A stretch of DNA of 64,000 nucleotides from Ichthyophis bannanicus (GCA_033557465.1 CM066033.1:382609289-382673288); one strand, 5' to 3'. Positions 1-10,330 are shown, numbered from the stretch's first letter. Made by a program: numbers and translations. Notes: generated by a model not told the origin, from the sequence alone.

Positions 1-111
1 TGATATGTTCCATGTATCATCACGTTTAGAGCTCATTGTAAACCGCCCCTGATTGCAGGAAGGGGCAGTATAGAAAAAAAACTGTTAAATAAAATAGATA
101 AAATAAATAAA
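1..111 (+). repeat. 3' tail of an L2-type LINE
   Basis: This AT-rich stretch ends in irregular TAAA repeats and contains a motif of the type 'ttccatgta...aaccgc...gcggtata' that also closes the L2-clade copies at 12400-12478, 26690-26783 and 45760-45835. It is only the 3' UTR and tail; the body lies upstream of the window. It appears to be inserted in the 3' part of DIRS-1, whose sequence resumes at about 112. Confidence 0.6.
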
Positions 112-211
112 TGGTTCTCCCTGGAAACTGGGGTCTTTTCAGAGTCTGCCTTCGAACTCACGTGCTGCTGCTCACAGTTTGATAGGTTCTCGGTAGCCTG
201 TAGCTAGGGAG

Positions 212-310
212 TCCCATATGTGAGGACTGACTTCCTGCTTGTTCCTGGAAAAAGCGTAGTTACTCACCTGTAACGGGTGTTCTCTGTGAACAGCAGGAAT
301 CGGTCCTCAC
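212..310. repeat. Internal complementary region (ICR) of DIRS-1
   Basis: The left half (to about 249) is the reverse complement of a family A left end such as 61795-61840. The right half (about 250-310) is the reverse complement of this element's own right end at 6655-6717. Such a joined-ends region is diagnostic of DIRS elements and is thought to template or bridge the circular DNA intermediate. Confidence 0.8.
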
Positions 311-391
311 AATCCTCCTCCTCCCTGTGGAGTTGCTGTATTTTCTTTGCCATCTTCTTTTGTCAGCTCTAGCTATGTCATCTGACTGAGC

Positions 392-407
392 AAGATGGTA
401 CCCTTGG
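392..407. repeat. Target-site duplication of the L1, left copy
   Basis: The 16-base sequence AAGATGGTACCCTTGG at 392-407 recurs at 6563-6578 directly after the L1 poly(A). The first A's of the right copy merge with the poly(A), so the length is 15-16 bases. This proves insertion by target-primed reverse transcription into DIRS-1. Confidence 0.92.
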
Positions 408-1072
408 AGGACTTCCGGTGACGTCACCTACTGAATGGCGGCGTAGCGGAGGAGCTCCGCCACCAACCCGCAATAATTGCAGCATTCTAGCCCCCACGGG
501 CAACGGAGCGGTGAGCCGAGGGGCGACGGAGAGAGCGGGGAGCGCCGGCGAGCCGCGGCGGCGGCGAAACAAGCGGGTGCGGAGGTGCAGAGAAGCTGGT
601 GGGAGCGGACCGGACGAGGCAGCCTGACTTTCAGGGGGCTTCTGGGCCGGTGGTCGCGCTGAGCCGGACTTGTTGGGAGAGAGTCAGCAGGGCCAAAAGA
701 GGCTTGCCGGTGAGCAGAGGCAGTGTGCTTCTCCGCGGAGGACGCCACGCCGCTGACCCCCACAGACCACGTGGTGGCAGAAGAGGGTGGCCAACAGAGA
801 GGTGAATCCGGAGACAGAGGGGGCCGAGAAGTCCTAGCACGTGGCTGGGAGAAGCAGGAAGCAGGGACCTATGCTAAGCTGCAGCCCACAAGCAGCAGAG
901 TGCAGAAGCAGCCAGCAGTGGTGAGTCTCATGCCCCCCCAACTGCACTAAGAAAGGGAGCAGTGGCAGAGAACTACCAAACACCAGAACTGTTCCCAGCA
1001 GAAGCTATAGTGTGGTGAGTGGACGCCCTACTAGCTCTATAGACCGGGGAGAGAGGGGCTAATCAGCCCAAA
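408..1072 (+). promoter_or_regulatory. L1 5' UTR with internal promoter-like sites
   Basis: The first bases after the target duplication contain an ETS-type site (ACTTCCGG, 411-418) abutting a perfect palindromic CRE (TGACGTCA, 419-426), with ATGGCGG at 435-441. The following 300 bases are GC- and CpG-rich. LINE promoters are internal and start at the first base, so sites exactly here are the expected position for a promoter. That they drive transcription is inferred, not shown. Short ORFs between 418 and 950 have no recognisable product. Confidence 0.6.
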
Positions 1073-2149
1073 ATGGAAAAAAATAATAAAAAAGAGACTC
1101 TGGCAAAAAAAAAGCTGGCCGAGTTCCGCTCCCCATATGCAACCACCAAAGGAGGGAAGGAGGCGGAAAAAAAAGCAGGGAAACCTGTGACAGAAACCCC
1201 ACAGAGCCCGGAGGGGAGTGAAGGAGGAGAGGAGGGCCTGTCGACAGCAGAACAGATTAAACAATGGCTCCTAGAGTTAAAGGAGGAACTGAAGATGGAG
1301 ATGTGTGGGGTTAAAAATGAAATTAAAGAAGCAGTGCAGACTATGCGCCAAGACCTGCTGGAGCTGGGGGGACGTATGGAAGAGGTGGAGACCAAGTTGG
1401 AGAGTCAAGAGGAGACCCTGACGCAGGTCCAGAGCAGCTGGGATGAGCTTCAGAGGACGCAGGAGACCCTGAAAGCCAAAACAGAGGACCTGGAGGACCG
1501 CTCGCGCAGATGCAACCTCCGAGTGAGAGGGGTGCCGGAGGAACCACAATATAAGAACTGTGAGGAGGTGGTCCAGCGGATCTTCCGGGACCTACTCGCG
1601 GCAGCTGGCCCAGGGAGACCTGCAGAGGAGACCCGCCTCGAAATAGAGAGGGCGCACAGGGGTATGGGGCCCATCCGAGACAATAGGCCAAGAGACATTG
1701 TGGTCTGCCTGCACTCCTTTAAGAGTAAGGAACTCCTGCTGGGAGCCAGCCGCAAGCTGAAAAATTTCCGTTGGGAGGGGCATGCGGTGGAGCTGTACCA
1801 AGACCTGTCCCAAGGCACGCTACAAAGACGGAGGGAGATAAGAGAGGTCACCGCATACCTCAGACATGCTGACCTGCGCTACAAGTGGCTCTTCCCCTTC
1901 GGCCTCTTTATTACGGTGAAAGGACGATCGAGGACGGTGAGATCCAGTGTGGAGGCGTGGAGAGCACTGAGAGAGCTCGGTGCTGAGAATCTACCAGAGC
2001 AAGCCGAGGGCTCTTTCACTCCGCCGAGAACGGGATCCAGGACCGGAGGAGCAGCTCAGATGAAATGGCAGAGGGCAAGTGGACGTAGACTGGCAAGAAC
2101 CACCAAGGACGTGCACCAGAACTGGACCACAGAACAAGAGACTGGCTGA
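1073..2149 (+). CDS. L1 ORF1 protein (RNA-binding chaperone)
   Basis: The 358-residue product is a typical L1 ORF1p: a lysine-rich N-terminus (residues 1-60), a long heptad-patterned coiled coil (about 60-145), the conserved LEDRSRR..LR.RGVPE block at about 140-156 that opens the RRM-like domain, and a basic C-terminal domain with an RRREIREV-like helix near residue 257. ORF1p trimerises through the coiled coil, coats the LINE RNA and acts as a nucleic-acid chaperone in the ribonucleoprotein particle. The frame is intact and the length fits the family (about 300-380). The start was chosen as the first ATG in frame after the 5' UTR. It overlaps the long ORF2 frame by 71 bases, although true ORF2 translation may start later. 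Confidence 0.9.
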   Translation: MEKNNKKETLAKKKLAEFRSPYATTKGGKEAEKKAGKPVTETPQSPEGSEGGEEGLSTAEQIKQWLLELKEELKMEMCGVKNEIKEAVQTMRQDLLELGGRMEEVETKLESQEETLTQVQSSWDELQRTQETLKAKTEDLEDRSRRCNLRVRGVPEEPQYKNCEEVVQRIFRDLLAAAGPGRPAEETRLEIERAHRGMGPIRDNRPRDIVVCLHSFKSKELLLGASRKLKNFRWEGHAVELYQDLSQGTLQRRREIREVTAYLRHADLRYKWLFPFGLFITVKGRSRTVRSSVEAWRALRELGAENLPEQAEGSFTPPRTGSRTGGAAQMKWQRASGRRLARTTKDVHQNWTTEQETG

Positions 2150-5100
2150 GCTGAAGCATCTCTATAATGGACTGGTATTATTGAATAAGTTGGGCTGTGG
2201 GCGGGGGGGGGGGGGAAGGAGAGACGGGCCGTGGGCTAAGGGGAGAGGGGGAGGGGCGGAGGCGGGGACTAGGCTGAGAGGGAGAAAGCCCAGGCTGGGT
2301 GGAGAGAGGAGGGGGTTTAGAGGAGGGAGAGTTGGCAGCGAGGGGGGCTTAGGCAGGGGAGTGGGGGGGGGGGCTGGGGAACAGTTGAGGTGGGTAGGTG
2401 GGGAGGGAGAGAAGGTCACCGAATTGGAAGTCGTATCTCCGCAGAGGAGAGTTACGAGGGGGGGAGAGGGAGGAGGGGAGGGAGTAGCGAGGGGGGGAGA
2501 GGGAGGACGGGAGGGAACAGCGGGAGGGGGAGTGGGGGGTGGGGGGAGGAGGGGGTGGGTAGGGGGGGGAAGAGGGGGCCAGAGTGGGAGGTGGGGGCGG
2601 AGGGACTTAGGGGGACGAGGCAGGGATCTGGGGGTAGGAAAGGAGTTAAAAATTCTCACGTTAAATGTGAAAGGTCTAAATTCACCAATGAAAAGACAGA
2701 AATTATATAAGGAGTTAACAAGACACAATGCAGACATAGTGCTGTTGCAGGAGACACATCTATTGCGACAACATGAGACATTGGTGCAACCCCGGGGGTA
2801 CAAGCACCGTATGTTCGCTTCTAATCTTAAAGAGAAGAAGAAAGGCGGGGTGGGGGTCTTCATCAGAGAGACAGGCCCCATGGAGGTCCAGGTAGTGTCC
2901 CGGGATAGGGGGGGGCGGTATCTCCTGCTGAGGGTAAAGATAGGTGAGGAGTGGTTTTGCGTGGTAAATGTGTATGCCCCTACGGGCCCGCAAACTGAAT
3001 TCTGGGATGTTTTGAGTGCGCAAGTGGCGGCAATGGGGGATGGGGTCCTAATCTGTGGTGGGGATTTCAATGTGGCATGGGAGGTAGGGAGAGATACGAC
3101 TGGGCGCAGGGAGGGGAGAGGCACAGATAGGAAACATTACCACAATTTTGTGCGGGAGAACGGCCTGATAGATGTATGGCGGACACTAAACCCGGGGCGG
3201 CGGCAATTTTCTTTTTATTCTGCAGCACACGGCACTTACTCCCGGTTGGATGCCATATGGGTAGGGAAGGAGTTAACAGGGCGGCTCCTAGGGGGCGAGA
3301 TGGAACCCATTACCTGGTCCGATCATGCTCCGGTGGTGGTGCGGGTGCGGGTGGAAGGGGAAGATAGAGGCCGCCAGTTCTGGAAGTTGAATGAGGGGCT
3401 CCTTGAGGACGAGAGGGTGGTGCGGGAGATTGAAAGGCTCATCCCGGAGTACTTTGACCAAAATGGCGGTGGGGAAGTGCTAGATGGAACAGTCTGGGAC
3501 GCCTTCAAGGCTGTAATTAGGGGGGTTCTCATAAAGTGGGGAGCCCGCCTAAAGCGAGAGAGGGCGGAGAGGGAGGACCGGTTACGCCGGCAATTGCGGG
3601 AGATGGAGGAAAGAGACGTTCAGGACAGAACTGGACAGGTACGGGGTGAGGTGCTGGCACTACGAGCCCAGGTGAATGCTCTTGAAGCGGAGAAGATACA
3701 ATTCCGCCTGCAGCTGTTAAAACAGAGGTTCTTTGAAGGGGGGAATAAAGCGGGGAAACTTCTCGCGAGACAATTGAAGAAGCGGAGGGAGTGGAATAGG
3801 ATTACACAGATTAGGAGTTCAGGGGGGGTAGTGCGAGAGGCTCCACGAATAAGGGAGGAATTTGTGTCCTTCTATAGCAACTTGTATGCAGCCCGAGCTG
3901 CAAGGTCGGGAGAGGACATTCGGGAATATGTGAGGGAAGCAGGGCTCCCGACTCTAACGGGAGACGAACAAGAGGGGCTCGACAGGGAAATACAAGCTGA
4001 CGAAGTCAGCCAGGCTATCAAGGGCTTAAAAAATGGAAAGGCCCCAGGGCTCGATGGACTGACGGCAAAGTTTTACAAGCGCTTTGGGAGCCTCTTGCTG
4101 AACCCGTTGACCAGGGTATTTAATGGACCGGGAAGGGGGGAGGCACTGCCTGAATCAATGGGCTGGGCAGGTATTACGCTTATCCACAAAGAGGGGAAAG
4201 ACCCGCAGGAGTGTGCGTCTTACCGTCCGATCTCGTTGCTGAACCTAGATGCGAAACTGCTGGCGAAAGTACTAGCGGTGCGCCTCAATGGAGTGTTAGG
4301 TAAATTGGTGCATGAGGACCAGGCTGGATTTGTACCAGGCCGGCAAGTGGCGGATCATATCCGCAAAGTGTTAAATGTGATGTGGTCGACACAGCGGCAG
4401 AGGACGGGGGCCTTGTTGGTATCACTGGATGCAGAGAAGGCCTTTGATCAGGTGTCCTGGGATTTCCTCTACGCGGTGTTGGAGGCCCAGGGGTTTGGAC
4501 CGGGGTTCACACAGTGGATAAGGGCTCTCTATGCTAGGCCGAAGGCATGTGTTCGCGTGAATGGGGGGTACTTTGGTTTCTTCCCCCTAGAAAGAGGGAC
4601 GCGGCAGGGATGTCCACTGTCCCCCCTACTTTTTGTGCTATCCTTAGAGCCATTGGCAGCGAAGTTGCGCGGCAGCCCTGATATCACGGGGGTTAGGGTG
4701 GGACGGCAGGAATGCAGAACGTCCCTCTTTGCAGACGATATACTGCTGACACTTACGAATCCCAGCGAATCTCTGAGGGCAGTGATGAGAGAGATTCAAG
4801 ATTATGGTGAAAGGGCGGGCTTCCGGATTAATTGGGGGAAATCGGAGATCTTGAGTGTAGGGGGGGAGGGGGAGGGGCAGCGTGACTGGCAGCAGAATTT
4901 CCCCTTCAAATGGGCAAAGACATCGATCCGGTACCTCGGGGTTCATCTCGGTAGAACCTTGGAGGAGTTGTATGATTTAAATTACAAGAAGATGGTGGGG
5001 CAGGTGGAGGCGAAGCTACAAGGCTGGAGCAGGGGGTATTACTCGTGGTTTGGACGAATAGCGACGGTTAAGATGATGCTTCTCCCCCAGTTCCTCTTTC

Positions 5101-6239
5101 TGTTTCAGGCTTTGCCAGTCCCAATACCCCCGAAAGTGCTAAAGAAGATCCAACAACAGGTCGAGCGGTTTATCTGGGGGTCGAGGCGTCCACGGGTGGC
5201 GGCAAGGACGCTACAAGTCTCGGTACGGGAAGGAGGGATGGGGGTTCCCAATTTCCGACTATATTATGCGGCAGCACAATTGCGAGCAGTCTACGCGTGG
5301 TTGCGGGAACCCCAGAAGCAGTGGGTTCAGCTGGAACTGGCCGAATACAGGCCGGGTGCACTTGAACGGTTAGTATGGGAGGGGAGGGGAGAGAAGGGGA
5401 GGAATCCCATTGTGGGGCATACTTTGAAAGTGTGGCAGCAGTATAGAAAGCGGCTGGTGGGTGACAAACGATGGTCGGCCACCATGTCATTACAAGCCTG
5501 CTGTGCAGAGAGCGGGGGACCGGGAGCCGCAGTGCTCCGTAACTGGGCGGCGTTAGGATTGTCCCAGGTGTCTCAGATTGTGGTAGGAGGACATTGTAGA
5601 GGATTTGAGGGGGTCCGGGACCTCTATCGTTTGGGGGAGGCAGATAGATTCCCGTATAGGCAGCTATGTTCGGTAGTAAGTACAAAGGGAAGGGAGCAAG
5701 GGGGATGGGGGGGAGGTGAATGGTTTGAGGGTGCCTGCCTGGGATCCCTGGGAAGCCAGGGGATGCTCTCCAGGATTTACAGAGGGTTAACAGCGAGGGG
5801 GGAAGACAAGTTGAAATACATGGAAGCGTGGGAGAAGGATTTAGGGGTAAGCTGGGGGGTGGAGGAGTGGGAGACAATGGCATTAGGTATAGCACGATTC
5901 TCCATTGCCACGACATTGCGAGAGAATGGGTTTAAGGTGCTGAGTCGCTGGTATCTCACACCGGAGCGGTTGTGTAAGGCAGGGGTGTTGCAAACGGATG
6001 AATGTTGGCGAAAGTGTGGGGAGCGTGGCTCCTGGCTGCATATGTGGTGGACGTGTCCGGTAGTGGGAGAGTACTGGCACCGCATAGGGGCAAACATCAA
6101 CAAAATGATGGGGGCGAACCTTGAACTTGGCCCTGAGATGTGTCTCCTGCATAGACCAGATGGGAAATGGGAGGGGGATTGGAAAATTATTTGGTATTGT
6201 CACAGCGGCCCGCTGCGAAATTGCATGGTACTGGAATAG
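2079..6239 (+). CDS. L1 ORF2 protein: endonuclease and reverse transcriptase
   Basis: The open frame runs 1386 codons. Residues 1-188 are low complexity; homology starts near residue 189 (position 2643) with an APE-type endonuclease that shows LTLNVKGLN, QETH, the GGDFN loop and the terminal SDHAPV near residue 414. The reverse transcriptase follows, with NGKAPGLDG, the GFV.GRQ block, SLDAEKAFD and the catalytic FADD at residues 884-887 (4728-4739). A Cys/His cluster starts at residue 1309. The enzyme nicks the target and primes reverse transcription on it. The frame ends early: a one-base shift near 6200 moves the normal C-terminus into another frame, which runs to 6393. The real start is uncertain, because 2079 is the only in-frame ATG upstream of the endonuclease core. 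Confidence 0.9.
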   Translation: MDVDWQEPPRTCTRTGPQNKRLAELKHLYNGLVLLNKLGCGRGGGGRRDGPWAKGRGGGAEAGTRLRGRKPRLGGERRGFRGGRVGSEGGLGRGVGGGAGEQLRWVGGEGEKVTELEVVSPQRRVTRGGEGGGEGVARGGEGGREGTAGGGVGGGGRRGWVGGGRGGQSGRWGRRDLGGRGRDLGVGKELKILTLNVKGLNSPMKRQKLYKELTRHNADIVLLQETHLLRQHETLVQPRGYKHRMFASNLKEKKKGGVGVFIRETGPMEVQVVSRDRGGRYLLLRVKIGEEWFCVVNVYAPTGPQTEFWDVLSAQVAAMGDGVLICGGDFNVAWEVGRDTTGRREGRGTDRKHYHNFVRENGLIDVWRTLNPGRRQFSFYSAAHGTYSRLDAIWVGKELTGRLLGGEMEPITWSDHAPVVVRVRVEGEDRGRQFWKLNEGLLEDERVVREIERLIPEYFDQNGGGEVLDGTVWDAFKAVIRGVLIKWGARLKRERAEREDRLRRQLREMEERDVQDRTGQVRGEVLALRAQVNALEAEKIQFRLQLLKQRFFEGGNKAGKLLARQLKKRREWNRITQIRSSGGVVREAPRIREEFVSFYSNLYAARAARSGEDIREYVREAGLPTLTGDEQEGLDREIQADEVSQAIKGLKNGKAPGLDGLTAKFYKRFGSLLLNPLTRVFNGPGRGEALPESMGWAGITLIHKEGKDPQECASYRPISLLNLDAKLLAKVLAVRLNGVLGKLVHEDQAGFVPGRQVADHIRKVLNVMWSTQRQRTGALLVSLDAEKAFDQVSWDFLYAVLEAQGFGPGFTQWIRALYARPKACVRVNGGYFGFFPLERGTRQGCPLSPLLFVLSLEPLAAKLRGSPDITGVRVGRQECRTSLFADDILLTLTNPSESLRAVMREIQDYGERAGFRINWGKSEILSVGGEGEGQRDWQQNFPFKWAKTSIRYLGVHLGRTLEELYDLNYKKMVGQVEAKLQGWSRGYYSWFGRIATVKMMLLPQFLFLFQALPVPIPPKVLKKIQQQVERFIWGSRRPRVAARTLQVSVREGGMGVPNFRLYYAAAQLRAVYAWLREPQKQWVQLELAEYRPGALERLVWEGRGEKGRNPIVGHTLKVWQQYRKRLVGDKRWSATMSLQACCAESGGPGAAVLRNWAALGLSQVSQIVVGGHCRGFEGVRDLYRLGEADRFPYRQLCSVVSTKGREQGGWGGGEWFEGACLGSLGSQGMLSRIYRGLTARGEDKLKYMEAWEKDLGVSWGVEEWETMALGIARFSIATTLRENGFKVLSRWYLTPERLCKAGVLQTDECWRKCGERGSWLHMWWTCPVVGEYWHRIGANINKMMGANLELGPEMCLLHRPDGKWEGDWKIIWYCHSGPLRNCMVLE
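2150..2640 (+). other. G-rich inter-ORF spacer of the L1
   Basis: Between the end of ORF1 and the start of the endonuclease homology there are about 490 bases made largely of G and A, with dozens of G runs of three or more and one run of 14 at 2202-2215. The sense strand, and thus the LINE RNA, could form G-quadruplexes. The ORF2 frame stays open through it and would encode a Gly/Arg-rich low-complexity segment. Because the strand has few T's, the absence of stops need not mean it is translated. Confidence 0.8.
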
Positions 6240-6533
6240 ACCAGCTCTACCCTCCATGGCGAGCTATGCACGCAGGGTGTCGCATCTTTATGCCATGTAT
6301 AAATTGACTGGGGAGCGGGGAGGGAGAGGGGAGCAAATGGAGAAGCTGTGGGCAGGGGTTTGGAGGTGGTTGCGGGAAGAGGGGTGGAAATAGGGAGGGG
6401 GTGGGGGGATGGCAAATAGGAGGAGAAATGACTAGACTGTGTGTTAGTTGAAGAGTTGTCTCTTATGCTGTTTGCTGAACCCTTGATGCCTTGGAGTTGT
6501 TGAGTATATGCTAATGTAACTGTTACAAATGTT

Positions 6534-6562
6534 AATAAAAATTTAAATTAAAAAAAAAAAAA
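6534..6562 (+). terminator. L1 polyadenylation signal and poly(A) tail
   Basis: AATAAA at 6534-6539 is followed within about 10 bases by an A-rich tail ending at 6562, just before the right target duplication. Confidence 0.85.
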
Positions 6563-7347
6563 AAGATGGTACCCTTGGGCGGGAAGGGGACCAAGCATGT
6601 GTGGTGGCATCACCCAAAGGCTTTATGGGGGCTCCATCGGCGCTGATGTCACCCATATGTGAGGACTGATTCCTGCTGTCCCCGGAGACACCTGTTACAG
6701 GTGAGTAACTACGCTTTGGCAGTTGTGCATGCGGTGGTACCCCTTCTTTGCCGACAGTTTTCCTTTCTTCACTTTCCAGAGCTGCTCTTGGTCAAGAGGA
6801 CCAGTACAGCACCTCTGAAGGGAAGTGCCTCCTGCTCATGAGAAGCAGTTGCAGCCTTCTGTTCTGATTGTTCTGCAAGCAAGACTTCTATCAGCTAAGT
6901 TGGCAGTCACCTTTTGTTATTTTTCTAACTCCTTAAAGTTTGATTGGAAAAAAAAAACACCTTGTTTGAGGATCTGGGTGCTGAAGAAGTTGTTGGGCAG
7001 TTTTTTTCTTCTTTGGACCCTTCATCTGTGTGTTTTATTTTTCTTCTTGGAGACAGTGAGTGTTTTATTTCTTTTGCACTTCTCTTTTAAAGCAGCGTCT
7101 CGATCTGTTTTTCAGCAGTATCTTCTTCTGACTGCATGTGCCTCCCTTTTTTTTTCAATGTGCTCCATTTTCTGCAGTTGCCTTTTTCCTGCTTCTCTTC
7201 ATCTGGTCAATCAGCGGCTGGTTCCCGGCTCTGTTTTGCTGTTTCCCACATAGGTTTTGTGCCACGGCTGCCATTCTTTCTTCAGAGTCTGTTGATTTTT
7301 GGCTCCCCGGTTCTTCCTGTGACTTTATCTTTTATCCTTTTGTGAAA

Positions 7348-8655
7348 ATGCTGCCTTCCCTACAGTGCTGCTTGGGATGTGGGAAGAAATGTAAGACAGG
7401 TAGTTTGTGTTCCTCCTGTGGTTGTGATCATTGGGGTCCTTCTGCATCTGCAGGTCCTGGTTCCGGTAGCCCTTCTAGGTCTCTTGCGTTATCTCCCTCT
7501 GAGTTACCTCAGGGTGATGTTAGATCTCAAGATGCTTTTCCTTTGGTTTTGTTGCCCAAGCAACCCGCTCACCTTCTACAACTCTCTTTAGCCTATGCAG
7601 ACTTCAACTGATGGCTCTGATTTACAGTTTTTACAGTTATTCCATCATGCCTGTGATATGTGGTGCTCAGGGACTTGGGCTACTCCGACCGCTGCTGATC
7701 CTCCATCTAGAAAGTGTGCCCTCTGAAGTTTGGCTGGAGCTTCTTTAGATCTGGCCAAGGATGCCTCCTCTCCTCCAGGAGACTGGCGCCTTGCAGGGGA
7801 AGACAGTGATGGTCCTTCAGATAAATGTTCTATCACTTCTGAGTCTGGCTGGGAAGAAAGAGAGCTCTCGCCATTGGAAGACTACCAGGAGCCTCAAGAA
7901 GACAGGATATCTGATGGTTCCGTAAGGAAGAGCTTTCTGCTCTCATTGCTCAAATTATGGAGGCTGTGCACCTCTCGGACTCTCAAGTGCAACAGCCTTC
8001 GGATTCCTCTAAACCTCAGGCAGACCCCATCATCATGGGCAACAGGAAACCTTATAAGACTTTTCCCTTTCCCCTGAAACTACAGCAGATGGTCTACTTA
8101 GAGTGGGATTCTCCTGATGTCTCTCTACGCTCCACTCGTCGTTTGGGGCATGTTTATGTTTGGTCTTTGGATGATCTTGACAAGTGGTTGTGTCTCCCTA
8201 AAGTAGACTTCTTGGTCACTGCAGTCACTAAACTCGCAACCATTCCTGTGTAGGGCGGCACTGCCCTCTGTAATCAGATGGATCGCAAGGTGGAGGACTT
8301 CCTAAAAACCACTTTCTCATCATCAACTTTGGCATTGCAGGCCTTTGCGGAGGTCTTGCTGTACGCGCTCTGCTGCAATAGCTTGTCACCTCTGGATGAT
8401 CCGGCTTTGCATCATTTAGATTTGGTCACTGCTTTTCTTGCAGATGCCTTTTATGATCTGCTGTGCTTATCTGCTCGGTCTGCGGCTGCTGCTACAATGG
8501 CTCGGCATTGGCAGTGGGACCATCATTGCAATGTGGATGCTGCTTCCAAGTCCCATCTCACCAAGCTTCCTTTCAAGGGCCACCTTTTTTTGGTGAGGAT
8601 TTGGAAAAACACGTAAAGGATTTGTGGGAAGTCAAGCTTCAGCATTTGCTGTAGG
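7348..8655 (+). pseudogene. DIRS-2 Gag-like ORF remnant
   Basis: The frame opens at ATG 7348 with a short Cys cluster (C.GCGKKCKTGSLCSSCGC) resembling the one at the N-terminus of DIRS-3 and DIRS-8 Gag. Later segments, in shifted frames, match the conserved middle of DIRS Gag: an acidic stretch before the RKEEL-like motif (about 7920), the block around 8080-8250 (LK LQQMVYLEWDS...) and the C-terminal part around 8280-8620. Several frameshifts and stops (8251 among them) make it non-functional. A nucleic-acid-binding particle protein is the presumed ancestral role. Confidence 0.7.
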
Positions 8656-8934
8656 ATCATCCCAAATCCAATTTTTCTTGTCCATGTTCTCATCTTCTAG
8701 AGTCCGTTTCAGAGATGTTCGTCGCCACTGGCCTGGCAAATCAGGTGGTTCTTCAAATAGGGCTGGATCTAAGCCTCAGCCCTTTTGGCTTATCTGTGGC
8801 AAACATGACAATTTCTCCTCATCTAACAAGTTTTCCGGTTCCGCCAAATCTTCCCATTGACAGTTTCTGGGCCTATTCTGGGGTGCCTCCTGTGGGCAGT
8901 GCTTACGGTATTTTTCTCACGAATGGAGCCAAAT

Positions 8935-10330
8935 AACATTGGATCAATGGGTACTTGAGGTAGTAGCCCAGGGTTATGCTCTCAGCTTCACCAAGCCTGT
9001 GCCGAATGTCTTCCTCATCTCTCCGTGAGGTTCCGCGGCCAAGGCAGCAACACTACGCCTGACTCTCCACTGCTTTCTTCAGCTCAATGCAGTATGTCCA
9101 GTTCCTCCCTCAGAAAGAAGTTCTGGTCATTATTCCATTTACTTTGTCATTCCCAAGAAGGACGGCTCCTTCCATCCTATCCTGGACCTCAGTGGAGTCA
9201 ATCGCTGTCTTCAGGTGCTGCAGTCTTGGATGGAAACCCTCAGGACAGTCATTCAAGCTGTTTGGCCAGATGAATTTCTCGCATCCCTGGACCTGGCAGA
9301 AGCATATTTTCACATTCCAATCCACCAAGATCATCAGCAGTATTGGCGATTCGTGGTCCTGTGTCAACGTTATCAGTTTTGTGCCCTGCCCTTTGGTTTT
9401 GCCACAGCTCCTCGCACTTTCTCCAAGGTGAATGGTAGTAGTGGCAGCTTCCCTGCAGCTCCAAGGTATGCGGGCGGGTTCATCTTTACCTAGGCAATTG
9501 GCTGATCAGAACAACGAGTTTTGAGGAGGCTACTTTTGCGGTCTTTCAGGACCGCCTCAGCTGGGTGGTTTATTATGCCAAAAGCAATCTGTGCCCAGTT
9601 CAGTCTCTGGAATTCTTAGGTGCCCGCTTCAACACGAGAGTGAGTCGCGTCGTCCTCTTACGACAGATGCAAGAAGCTCTGCATTCAGGTCCATACCTTC
9701 TGGCAGCTCCCACTGTCTGGGATTATCTACAACTCCTCAGCATCATGGCTTCTGCTCTTGACGTAGTCCCCTGGGCCCATGCTCACATGAGTCCGCTTTG
9801 GTACTTTCCTGTCGCATTGGTCCCCATCCACCCAGGACTATTTGATTCGTCTACCCCTTTCTTCAGTGGTTCACCACAGTTTTTGCTAGTGGCTTTGTCT
9901 TCATCACTTGTTAAAGGGCATTTCCTTAGAAATTCCGCATTGAGTGGTGGTCACCATGGACACCAGCCTTGCAGGTTGGGGAACGCACTACCAGGACAGG
10001 CAGTGCAGGGATCTTAGTCCATTCAAAAAGCCTCTTGGGCCATCAATCGCCTCGAAGCCCGGGCTGTTCGTCTGGTTCTACTGTTCTTTCAATCCCACCT
10101 CCAGAATCGAGCAGTCTGATTGATTACTTTCCAACAATTCCACCACTAAGACTTAACTCAACAGAGTGGAACCAAATGTCCCCTATTTCCCTTGACAGAA
10201 TTCAACCTCTTGGCTCTTTCTGCGCAGCACATTGTGGGAATGGAGAACATTCAAGCGGAATTCCTAAATCGTCATTTCCTGGACCTCGGCAAGTGGGAGC
10301 TAACTCCATGGGCATTTGTGAGCATTATGC
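8935..10330 (+). pseudogene. DIRS-2 reverse transcriptase and RNase H remnant
   Basis: Fragments in several frames match the DIRS-3 and DIRS-5 Pol in order: the segment before the fingers (about 8950), 'SLDLAEAYFHIPI' (near 9285), 'ALPFGFATAPRTF' (near 9390), the palm, and the RNase H start 'VTMDTSLAGWG' (near 9950). The catalytic YLDD box reads YLGN at 9487-9498, so both aspartates are lost and the enzyme is dead even apart from the frameshifts. The later RNase H block (AQHIVGMENIQAEFL) is at about 10220. Confidence 0.8.

Larger units (their letters stand above)
408..6562 (+). mobile_element. Nearly full-length L1-clade LINE
   Basis: This is a complete L1-like retrotransposon of about 6.15 kb: a GC-rich 5' UTR (408-1072), ORF1 (1073-2149), a G-rich inter-ORF spacer (2150-2640), ORF2 with endonuclease and reverse transcriptase (to 6239, or 6393 after a frameshift), an AATAAA signal at 6534-6539 and a terminal poly(A) of about 14 A. 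A 15-16 bp target duplication flanks it. ORF1 is open throughout and ORF2 has a single C-terminal frameshift, so the copy looks young. The two-ORF layout, the coiled-coil ORF1 and the apurinic endonuclease at the N-terminus of ORF2 place it in the L1/Tx1 group. I cannot separate L1 from Tx1 by eye. Confidence 0.92.
112..6717 (+). mobile_element. DIRS-1, family A, 3' end only (split by an L1)
   Basis: The segments 112-407 and 6563-6717 are the 3' end of a DIRS-type retrotransposon. They match the ends of DIRS-4 (31970-32468) and DIRS-6 (45100-45627): an internal complementary region at 212-310, then the right inverted repeat ending at about 6717. The L1 at 408-6562 sits inside the right terminal repeat. 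No coding part of this copy is in the window. The right flank at 6718 is 5' sequence of DIRS-2, so DIRS-1 appears to have inserted into DIRS-2. Confidence 0.75.

Noticed and set aside
2162..3124. 320-codon Pro-rich open frame on the - strand
   Set aside because: It is the complement of the G-rich L1 spacer and the endonuclease; a lack of stops is expected from base composition.
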